NCBI GenBank assembly: GCA_009704065.1
Contig: WLEX01000060.1
Coordinates: 1-7,123, forward strand
Length of the DNA: 7,123 nt
Reading direction: 5' to 3'
Source: Actinomycetota bacterium
Lineage (GTDB): Bacteria > Actinomycetota > Acidimicrobiia > Acidimicrobiales > Ilumatobacteraceae
In this document: one piece after another, positions 1-5,625 of the stretch
Layout of the letters: each line of letters starts with the position of its first letter
Numbering within the stretch: position 1 is the first letter of the stretch
Program-made: the position numbers and the translations under genes
Notes under the pieces: model-generated
What the model was told of the DNA's origin: nothing
Databases searched by the model: none
Seen by the model: only the letters and a program-made list of their open reading frames with translations

Positions 1-46
1 ACCCCGGTTGCCGGACCTGTTGGTCTCTCTGAATGTTTGCTCAAGA

Positions 47-907
47 CTAGCGGTCTGGCGCAGCGTTATCGAGATATTTAGATAGCCCGACCAAATCGGT
101 GAAATCGTCGAAGGAGGTCAGATCTCCCAGGTTATTGCGCATCGTGCCCTGTGAAAACAGAACGTCATACGCAGACCCAAGTGCTCGAGTAGCTGCAAGA
201 AGGCCCGATAAAGGTGTCACAACCAGTGCAAATCCGAGGTCCAAGAGTTCTCCCGGCGTCAACAACGGAGTTTTACCTTTCTCCACCATGTTTGCAACAA
301 GTGGAACATCGGGCAGTGCTGCCGCGATCGCTTCTAGCTCTTGTATCGACTGCGGCGCTTCAATAAAAACCGCATCGACCCCTAGATCTCGCGCCATACG
401 GCCACGCTCAATAGCGTCGTCAATTCCATGTACTGCGAGAGCATCGGTACGCGCAGTGATAAATAAATCTGTGCGCGAAGACATCACGGTAGAGAGCGCA
501 TGTAACCATTCACTTGGTTCGACGACTTCTTTACCTTCCATGTGCCCACAACGTTTTGGCCACACCTGATCTTCGAGGAACATTCCAGTGGCGCCAGCCT
601 GTTCCCATAGCTCGGTCGTGAGTTGAATGGCGGCGGTGTCGCCATACCCCGTGTCTGCGTCAACAATGACATCTACGTCTGGAATTGCAGCACAGACGCG
701 TCGCGCAGCATCTGCCATCTCTGATTGTCCGATGATGCCAATGTCTGGGACACCAAGATGAGAACCCGCTAATGCAAACCCAGATAAAAATACGGTGGAG
801 AAACCAGACCGCTCAGCCAACAGCGCAGACAAGGGGTCCCATACACCAGGCATGAGAACCGACTCGCCACGTACGATTCGGTCACGTAATTTCTGAGAGT
901 GGATCAC
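47..907 (-). CDS. Isocitrate lyase/PEP-mutase superfamily lyase (methylisocitrate lyase-like)
   Basis: This is a cytoplasmic Mg-dependent TIM-barrel enzyme of 286 residues, close to PrpB in length (about 295). The metal-binding stretch DADTGYGD is at residues 83-90 and EDQ at 112-114. The loop KRCGH (118-122) carries the Cys typical of C-C bond-cleaving lyases in this superfamily; PEP mutases and oxaloacetate decarboxylases usually lack it. ARTDA (152-156), E183 and N206 match other conserved active-site positions. The N-terminal LSG...LGVPDIGI stretch (41-58) also fits. Likely products of cleavage are pyruvate or a similar oxoacid plus a carboxylate, but the substrate (2-methylisocitrate, 2,3-dimethylmalate or another) cannot be set from sequence. 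No prpC or prpD is visible, and the NMVEKGKTPLL stretch looks more like the dimethylmalate lyase side of the family. The GTG start lies in a GTGA overlap with the upstream synthetase stop, and only a weak TTGGA precedes it, so translation is probably coupled. Family is sure, specificity is not. Confidence 0.93.
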   Translation of the reverse strand: MIHSQKLRDRIVRGESVLMPGVWDPLSALLAERSGFSTVFLSGFALAGSHLGVPDIGIIGQSEMADAARRVCAAIPDVDVIVDADTGYGDTAAIQLTTELWEQAGATGMFLEDQVWPKRCGHMEGKEVVEPSEWLHALSTVMSSRTDLFITARTDALAVHGIDDAIERGRMARDLGVDAVFIEAPQSIQELEAIAAALPDVPLVANMVEKGKTPLLTPGELLDLGFALVVTPLSGLLAATRALGSAYDVLFSQGTMRNNLGDLTSFDDFTDLVGLSKYLDNAAPDR

Positions 908-2529
908 TTCAGTCCAAGAGTATCCATGGCATGTTGTTTCAATCGCTTGTAGTCGACTTTGCCATTAGGTGCACGTCCGATGGTGGACACAATCACGATA
1001 TTGCGAGGCGCTTTATACGCTGCAAGATGCGCCTTCACATGTGACGACAATGTCTCGAGAGAAGGTTCATGGCCTGGCTCAGCTTCAACTACTGCACAGA
1101 TTGTTTCACCAAAACGATTGTCGGGGAGACCCACGGCAACTGCATCGCGAACAGATTCGTGTGTCTTCAGCATTTCTTCCACTTCTTCCGGAAAGACTTT
1201 TTCTCCACCGGTGTTAATACACACAGAGCCACGACCAAGCAGATGCAACGTACCGTCGCCATTCACTTCAGCCCAGTCACCCGGAACCGTCCACCGACGT
1301 CCTTCGAACATGCGAAATGTTTGTGCAGTTTTCGTTTCATCTTTGTAATAACCAAGAGGGATTGCACCACCTACTGCTACCAAACCACGTTCTCCTGAAC
1401 CAGGTGCCACTCGTTCGCCTTCTTCGGTGAACACAACGCAATTGGGTCCCAATGCAAATTGAGCTGTTTTTGGTGCGGCGCCCTTGGCGGCAACCGACAT
1501 TCCCATACCGACTGCTTCGGACGAACCGAAACTGTCTGTAATAAACATCTGAGGAATGTGATCAAGCAAAGCATTTTTGTTTTCTTGACTCCACATAACA
1601 CCAGAAGAACCCATCTGGTTTACAGATGACAGATCCCAACGGTCTGGATTGGCATCAAGCGATTCAAGCAGCGGACCTGCGAATGCTTGTCCAACAATCA
1701 CAATTGTATTCACTTTCCGATCTTGCACGGTTTGCCACAACACTGCAGGATCAAAATTTCTATTGGGCATAGTGACAATGCACCCACCCATGGAGAGTGA
1801 AATAAATGCAGAGAACTGACCCGTGCCATGCATGAGTGGACACGCAACAAGAGTATGAATACCTACATCTCCAGGATGAATACGACTCACTACCTCTTCC
1901 ATTGAATCGGCGGGCGCAACGCCAGAGATTGCATTGCCGCCTCGTCCCAATACCTGGATGAGATCTTCTTGACGCCACATCACACCTTTTGGCATACCGG
2001 TCGTTCCACCTGTGTAGAGGAATAACAAGTCATCATCGCTGACTGCTGTGTCCGCAACAATGTCCGGTGAAGTGCGGGACACAACCGCGTTGTAATCGAC
2101 AGCCCAATCGGGAACGGCATTACCTGATTCATCGGCAACCATGTACCAGCGCTTTACCTTCGGAAGGTTCACGCGAACTTGATTACAGAGATCCATGAAT
2201 ACGGCGTGAAACACCACAGCCTCTGCATCAGAGTTATCGAAAAGATACGTGATCTCGTCTGGCCCATATCGATAGTTAGTGTTCACTGGCACATATCCAC
2301 CGAGAAACGCCGCAAACATTGTTTCTAGATATTCAGGAGCGTTATACAGATACTGCGCAACCTTCGATTGCGTCTGTAGCCCCGCCTTTTGCATATCAAC
2401 CGCCAACGCATTCGAACGTTGATGAAAATCACCCCACGAAAATACAGTGTCGCCAAAAATCTGTGCAGGACGAGAAGGATCAGCCGCAGCTATCCCCTTC
2501 CACATCACGCCAAAATTCCACGTAGTCAT
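904..2529 (-). CDS. Acyl-CoA synthetase, AMP-forming (FadD17/FadD19-like)
   Basis: This 541-residue enzyme of the ANL superfamily activates a carboxylic acid to acyl-AMP and then acyl-CoA in the cytoplasm. The ATP-binding P-loop YTGGTTGMPKG is at 172-182, followed by VMWRQED. FGSSE is at 334-338, the ribose-binding Asp is D418 in PGDW, the hinge LGRG is at 431-434, and INTGGEKVFPEEVEE is at 438-452. The C-terminal catalytic Lys is K524 in NGKVD. Length and motifs are complete. The GVMWRQED and CINTGGEKVFPEEVEE stretches resemble the actinobacterial group that includes FadD17 and FadD19, which act on bulky or branched acids such as sterol side chains; the substrate here is unknown. I chose the ATG at 2529 over a TTG at 2580 because TAGGGGGAA sits 7 bases before it and the N-terminus MTTWNFGVMW matches the family. 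It is the first gene of a two-gene unit, and the lyase starts in its stop codon. Confidence 0.95.
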   Translation of the reverse strand: MTTWNFGVMWKGIAAADPSRPAQIFGDTVFSWGDFHQRSNALAVDMQKAGLQTQSKVAQYLYNAPEYLETMFAAFLGGYVPVNTNYRYGPDEITYLFDNSDAEAVVFHAVFMDLCNQVRVNLPKVKRWYMVADESGNAVPDWAVDYNAVVSRTSPDIVADTAVSDDDLLFLYTGGTTGMPKGVMWRQEDLIQVLGRGGNAISGVAPADSMEEVVSRIHPGDVGIHTLVACPLMHGTGQFSAFISLSMGGCIVTMPNRNFDPAVLWQTVQDRKVNTIVIVGQAFAGPLLESLDANPDRWDLSSVNQMGSSGVMWSQENKNALLDHIPQMFITDSFGSSEAVGMGMSVAAKGAAPKTAQFALGPNCVVFTEEGERVAPGSGERGLVAVGGAIPLGYYKDETKTAQTFRMFEGRRWTVPGDWAEVNGDGTLHLLGRGSVCINTGGEKVFPEEVEEMLKTHESVRDAVAVGLPDNRFGETICAVVEAEPGHEPSLETLSSHVKAHLAAYKAPRNIVIVSTIGRAPNGKVDYKRLKQHAMDTLGLK

Positions 2530-2629
2530 ATCAATTCCCCCTATGAGCATGCCCCTCGCTGCCCACAGGAACCGTAGCAAGAAGACAGTGGCCTCCGGTG
2601 AGCCAGACTCCTCGGCCTATCCTTTTCAC
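2530..2629. promoter_or_regulatory. Divergent promoter region between synthetase and small plus-strand gene
   Basis: These 100 bases separate the synthetase start (minus) from the probable start of the small gene (plus), so both promoters should lie here. On the plus strand TATCCT (2618-2623) lies 6 bases before the ATG at 2630, the geometry of a leaderless actinobacterial transcript. On the minus strand TACGGT (2571-2576) is a possible -10, which would give a leader of about 35 bases containing the strong RBS. No good -35 box (TTGACA-like) was found for either, so both are weak calls. Confidence 0.35.
2535..2543 (-). promoter_or_regulatory. Ribosome binding site of the acyl-CoA synthetase
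   Basis: The minus strand reads TAGGGGGAA here, with 7 bases between AGGGGG and the ATG at 2529. It is the only strong Shine-Dalgarno-like site near the candidate starts. It therefore decides the start against the upstream in-frame TTG (2580) and ATG (2550). Confidence 0.75.
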
Positions 2630-2863
2630 ATGAGAAGGCTCAAAAAGTTTGAAATTGAAGAGCTTCTCGCAACCTACGATGCCCACTCCATTGCCAACCT
2701 GACCATTGCCGTGGGACTGATATTCAATGTTGCTTTCGATTCATGGGAACAGGCAGTTGCAGCACTTCCCTTTTCCGATCAACGCAAACAGGATTTGATG
2801 ATGGGCACCACTCAAGCCCTTGATCAATTACTCAAACAGTTAGTGGAAGAGCGAACGCTATAA
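2630..2863 (+). CDS. Small helical protein of unknown function
   Basis: I do not recognise this protein. From the ATG at 2630 it is 77 residues, acidic to neutral, with no signal peptide and no Cys. A basic start (MRRLKK) is followed by predicted helices: FEIEELLATYDAHS (7-20), a hydrophobic to amphipathic stretch from IANLTIAVGL through the single Trp W39 (21-45), and a C-terminal amphipathic helix (about 53-74, ending KQLVEERTL). The hydrophobic part contains D and E, so a transmembrane helix is unlikely; a small helical bundle or partner-binding protein fits better. The frame is open upstream to 2447, with alternative starts at ATG 2543 or GTG 2588. No Shine-Dalgarno precedes the ATG at 2630, but a TATCCT hexamer 6 bases upstream would suit a leaderless mRNA. 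It diverges from the synthetase, and its TAA overlaps the end of the kinase gene by six bases. Real-gene status rests on the protein-like composition and its fit between neighbours. Confidence 0.6.
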   Translation: MRRLKKFEIEELLATYDAHSIANLTIAVGLIFNVAFDSWEQAVAALPFSDQRKQDLMMGTTQALDQLLKQLVEERTL

Positions 2864-3916
2864 CAATGACAATGCGTCGTTCTCAATAGCCTGCTGAATA
2901 TGCCGGGTGGCCATCACCTCGAACATTTTGTCTCCACGATCAGTACGACCCACTATTTGAGACGCAATAACAGCCATGACAAGTCCAGCAAACGATTCAC
3001 GTTTGTAGTGATTCTTCACCCACGCATGATCAATGGCATGGCCGTACGATTCCAAACCTTCGATATACAGGTCAACTAATTCCCATTCGTACTTCTGACG
3101 ATCACTAGGCAATAAGCCAGCTCCAATGAAGTAGGAGAGGTCACCCACACCATTGCCATGGCCTGGGGTTTGCCAGTCAACGACTGCGCAAGCGACTCCA
3201 CCTTGTGGCGTGGCAAAGAGCAAGTTGTCGAGCCGGTAATCGCCGTGAGTCACCGTGTACGGCTCATCTCTTCCCATTACATATTTCGGCATAAGGGATT
3301 CGAGCGCATTAACGAGCGACAGACCTTCTTCACCTGTTTCGCGAAGAATTGCATCTGTATAGGTGTCGAGAAAACCAGTCTTAAACATTGCATACATACC
3401 GTGCATTCGTTCAGCATCTTCCGCACCGCGTCGTTGAATCCAATCGATATCCCACAAAGTTGGATCGTTCCAACGCGGACCATGCAAACGACTCAATTCG
3501 CCTACCGCGAGGCGTGCCTCCTCTACGCCACAACCTCTGATTTGATCTCCTTGTTCACAGGGAGACATATCTTCGAGAACAATTGCGATGTCGCCACCAT
3601 CTTCGTGCCAGTCGGCAAAGTAACAATCCGGCATACGCACATCGAGGCTCTCAGCGATCTCGTTGTAAAATTTCACTTCTCGTTCGTAATTACGCAATGC
3701 GATGCCAGTGGCACGACTAGTGGGATCTGGAGATGCCAACTTCACCACCACTGAATTGGGAACATGCTCTGCATCGGATTCGAGCGCAAATCGCAGGTTC
3801 ATTCCCACTTGACCCTCACCGATTCGTTTGGCTGGGCCGGCCTGAACAGGAATATGAAACACCTTTTCCCAAAAGCTGTTATCAATAGTGTTTTCGTTAT
3901 ATTCCATGTGCCCCAC
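2858..3916 (-). CDS. APH-family phosphotransferase (small-molecule kinase)
   Basis: This is a cytoplasmic kinase of the aminoglycoside phosphotransferase/choline kinase fold, 352 residues and full length. VVVKL (56-60) carries the ATP-binding Lys K59, with the partner Glu in NYEREVKFYNEI (76-87, probably E80). VLEDM (113-117) is the hinge. HGDYRLDNLLF (224-234) is the catalytic loop, with catalytic Asp D226 and metal-ligand Asn N231. VVDWQ (245-249) supplies the metal-binding Asp D247. Actinobacterial members of this group are rarely resistance genes; many sit with acyl-CoA dehydrogenases and acyl-CoA synthetases, as LvaA does in levulinate degradation and the kinase domain does in ACAD10/11. 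A role in phosphorylating a hydroxyacyl-CoA is therefore plausible, though inferred from context only. The start is either GTG 3916, 7 bases after a TACCGT hexamer, or ATG 3907 (349 residues); neither has a well-spaced RBS. Its tail overlaps the small plus-strand gene by six bases, and it diverges from SURF1. Confidence 0.92.
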   Translation of the reverse strand: MGHMEYNENTIDNSFWEKVFHIPVQAGPAKRIGEGQVGMNLRFALESDAEHVPNSVVVKLASPDPTSRATGIALRNYEREVKFYNEIAESLDVRMPDCYFADWHEDGGDIAIVLEDMSPCEQGDQIRGCGVEEARLAVGELSRLHGPRWNDPTLWDIDWIQRRGAEDAERMHGMYAMFKTGFLDTYTDAILRETGEEGLSLVNALESLMPKYVMGRDEPYTVTHGDYRLDNLLFATPQGGVACAVVDWQTPGHGNGVGDLSYFIGAGLLPSDRQKYEWELVDLYIEGLESYGHAIDHAWVKNHYKRESFAGLVMAVIASQIVGRTDRGDKMFEVMATRHIQQAIENDALSLL

Positions 3917-3964
3917 GCCACTTACGGTAGTACCTCACACGCCGAGCGATAGTGTTCGTGCTGC
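3917..3964. promoter_or_regulatory. Compact divergent promoter region, kinase/SURF1
   Basis: Only 48 bases separate the GTG of the kinase (minus) from the ATG of SURF1 (plus). On the minus strand TACCGT (3924-3929) is 7 bases before the GTG. On the plus strand TAGTGT (3950-3955) is 9 bases before the ATG at 3965. Neither start has a convincing Shine-Dalgarno site, so leaderless or near-leaderless transcripts are likely. The -35 boxes are not recognisable, so the hexamers are tentative. Confidence 0.35.
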
Positions 3965-4720
3965 ATGTGGAGACGACTTTTCTCACCAAAATGGCTGTGT
4001 ATTCACATTGGGGTACTCGCCTTAATAGTTCTCATGATAAATCTGGGTTTCTGGCAATTACATCGTCTCGATGCCAAACGCGCATTCAACTCGCAAGTGA
4101 CCGCACGATCAACTTTTGAGCCTGTCCCCGTCTCGAAGATTTTGACAAAGGACGCGGAAGTTACATCACTTGAATGGCGAAAGGTAATTGTGGAAGGAAT
4201 CTATGTTCCCTCTGAATCAGTCACCATCATCAACAGATCACAAGATGGTTCAGCTGGATACGACAGCCTTGTGCCTTTACGCACTACTGCCGATGAAGTC
4301 ATTCTTGTGAACAGAGGCTTCGTTCCTCTCTCAATGAAACCCCCCATTGCTCCATCGGGAACGGTTCAGGTGATGGGTTATCTGCGCCAATCACAGAACA
4401 GAAGCGCCCTTGGCGCCGTCGACTCTTCAGACAAAAACGCTACCGAGTTTCAACGTTTCGACATTCCACGAATCTCTCAGGTAGTTACTGGAAACATTGC
4501 ATCAATGTTCTTACAACGCATTACAGAGAACCCTGCAACTGGCCAACAATGGCCGGCAATAGTCGCTCTGCCCGAACTTGACGAAGGCACACATTTTTCT
4601 TACGCCATGCAGTGGTTTTTCTTTTCGCTTGTGGCCCTCACCGCTTGGGTGATCGTTATTCGCCGCAAATTGTCGGAAAAACCTACGGGTGTGGTTGCTC
4701 CAGAGCAAACATCCGTCTGA
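3965..4720 (+). CDS. SURF1-family cytochrome c oxidase assembly protein
   Basis: This is a membrane protein of 251 residues that helps assemble the heme-copper oxidase, probably in heme a handling during maturation of subunit I. The topology is the family standard. An N-terminal transmembrane segment (about 13-29) runs straight into LGFWQLHRLDAKR (27-39), the SURF1 hallmark. A long extracytoplasmic domain follows, with WRKVIVEGIY (71-80), VTIINRSQDGSAGYDSLVPL (86-105) and VILVNRGFVPL (112-122). HFSYAMQWFFF (210-220) then opens the second transmembrane helix (about 213-232), followed by the basic stop VIRRK. Length is typical. The Ser/Thr-rich C-terminal tail after residue 239 is not conserved and is encoded in the 38-base overlap with the opposing hydrolase gene. 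No cox, cta or heme A synthase gene lies next to it here. The start ATG lacks an RBS, and no other in-frame start fits the first helix. Confidence 0.93.
   Translation: MWRRLFSPKWLCIHIGVLALIVLMINLGFWQLHRLDAKRAFNSQVTARSTFEPVPVSKILTKDAEVTSLEWRKVIVEGIYVPSESVTIINRSQDGSAGYDSLVPLRTTADEVILVNRGFVPLSMKPPIAPSGTVQVMGYLRQSQNRSALGAVDSSDKNATEFQRFDIPRISQVVTGNIASMFLQRITENPATGQQWPAIVALPELDEGTHFSYAMQWFFFSLVALTAWVIVIRRKLSEKPTGVVAPEQTSV
4683..4720. other. Convergent gene overlap with small inverted repeat
   Basis: The last 38 bases of SURF1 (plus) and of the MBL-fold hydrolase (minus) are the same DNA, so both C-terminal tails are encoded on opposite strands. Within it TTGCTC (4695-4700) and GAGCAA (4703-4708) form an inverted repeat separated by CA. 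It would fold as a 5-bp stem with a 4-base loop in either transcript. There is no T tract on either side, so it is not a canonical intrinsic terminator. Transcripts from the two sides probably overlap at their 3' ends. Confidence 0.6.
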
Positions 4721-5615
4721 ACTGTTCCACAACGTCAGGGCTCTTGTGTGTTCCATCGAGCGAGCGATACACAGTGTCGACATTGACTGCGAGCCTTCCA
4801 AACTCACCCCAGTCTGCAAAACCGTTAAGTGAGATATCACGGGCAGCATCCCAAGCGTCCATTCCACCTTGGTAACGCTCTGTTGCTTCAGAATTGACGT
4901 ACACCAAATAATCGCGGATATCTCTCACGCCATTTTTATCAGTAAGAGGACCATGCCCGGGAACAATGTGCTCGACATCGGCTGCACAGATCATCTCGCA
5001 CGCGGCAATCCAATTATCAAGAGGTCCGACCCATACGACTGGTGTGCCACCTATGAAGAGAATGTCTCCCGTGTACACCGTCTTTGCATCGGGAACGAAC
5101 ACCAAAGTGTCTCCTTGGGTGTGTGCAGGCCCAACTTCTACCAAACGAACCTCTCGACCACCAACACTGAAATCATATTGCCCGGTGAAGGTAGTGGTGG
5201 GAAGAACCGGCTCAATTCCATTGAAATCAAAATCACCAAAGAAATACCTAAATAAATCGCCAACTTCACCAGGTGCGCTATTGAGCGCAGCCAACATTGC
5301 TGGTGGGACTTCTGTCATTTCATGAGCTGTTGCAGCTGACGCGATGATTTCAGCGTGCGACACAAGCTGATTGCCATAACAGTGGTCACCATTTGCATGC
5401 GTATTCACCACAGTAGAAATGGGTGCAGCCGCTGTTACCCCAGTCATCGAATCGAGCATCTGCTGTGTGATTTTCAGATCAAAAAGTGTGTCTACCAACA
5501 AAGATGATCCCTCGCCCACAATGAGACCCGCATTAGACCAACCCCATCCGCCGTCGGGCTGAAGATACGCATGGCATCCATCTGCCAATTCGTGAAGACC
5601 AAGGGTGTAACTCAT
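4683..5615 (-). CDS. MBL-fold metallo-hydrolase
   Basis: This 310-residue soluble metallo-beta-lactamase-fold enzyme probably hydrolyses an ester, thioester or lactone of a small molecule; the substrate is unknown. The N-terminal strand pair is ELADGCHAYLQPDGG (9-23), then LLVDTLFD (39-46). The metal site is THANGDHCYGN (72-82), giving H73, D77 and H78, with N75 where the usual HxHxDH motif has its second His. H165 (GPAHTQGD), D184 (YTGDILF) and H221 (VPGHGPL) supply the other expected ligands. The C-terminal part from about 230 is helical, and LNGFADWGEFGRL (263-275) looks like a substrate-pocket lid. The ATG at 5615 is supported by AGGAG five bases upstream and by the ATGA overlap with the GMC oxidoreductase stop, so the two are translationally coupled. 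It is the last gene of the operon and overlaps SURF1 tail to tail. No signal peptide is visible. Confidence 0.93.
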   Translation of the reverse strand: MSYTLGLHELADGCHAYLQPDGGWGWSNAGLIVGEGSSLLVDTLFDLKITQQMLDSMTGVTAAAPISTVVNTHANGDHCYGNQLVSHAEIIASAATAHEMTEVPPAMLAALNSAPGEVGDLFRYFFGDFDFNGIEPVLPTTTFTGQYDFSVGGREVRLVEVGPAHTQGDTLVFVPDAKTVYTGDILFIGGTPVVWVGPLDNWIAACEMICAADVEHIVPGHGPLTDKNGVRDIRDYLVYVNSEATERYQGGMDAWDAARDISLNGFADWGEFGRLAVNVDTVYRSLDGTHKSPDVVEQFRRMFALEQPHP

Positions 5616-5625
5616 GCAAACTCCT
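5612..5625 (-). promoter_or_regulatory. Coupled start: RBS and ATGA overlap of GMC and MBL genes
   Basis: The minus strand reads AGGAG (5621-5625), five bases, then ATG (5615-5613), whose TG is shared with the TGA stop (5614-5612) of the GMC gene. The binding site therefore lies within the last codons of the oxidoreductase. This is the standard layout for translational coupling and near-equal production of the two enzymes. Confidence 0.8.

Noticed and set aside
3..25. Short inverted repeats (CCGG-TTG-CCGG and GACC-TGTT-GGTC) after the lyase stop as a terminator
   Set aside because: The stems are only 4 bp with no T tract, below what I would call a terminator.
1..46. Possible neighbouring gene at the left edge (a minus-strand TTG start at 43-41, or the tail of a plus-strand frame ending at 81)
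   Set aside because: Too few codons are visible, no RBS precedes the TTG, and several frames are open over so short a stretch.
99..569. 156-residue plus-strand reading frame
   Set aside because: It is the antisense shadow of the lyase, rich in Ser/Arg/Pro with no domain.
2530..2580. Longer N-terminus for the acyl-CoA synthetase from the TTG at 2580 or ATG at 2550
   Set aside because: The extra residues do not match the family, and the strong RBS lies directly before the ATG at 2529.
2447..2629. 138-residue version of the small plus-strand protein
   Set aside because: The first part lies antisense to the synthetase N-terminus and its RBS region, and its sequence is not protein-like (Pro/Ser/Arg rich). 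The helical part begins near 2630.
2851..2896. Imperfect inverted repeat (GAACGC ... GCGTCGTTC) around the kinase/small-gene junction as a bidirectional terminator
   Set aside because: Pairing needs bulges and leaves a loop of about 15 bases, with no T tract.
3158..3754. 198-residue plus-strand reading frame
   Set aside because: It is antisense within the kinase gene, whose motifs are complete; the translation is Cys/His rich without recognisable domains.
2858..3916. Kinase as an aminoglycoside resistance gene
   Set aside because: The catalytic motifs are shared by the whole superfamily, and the neighbours are metabolic; there is no mobile-element context.
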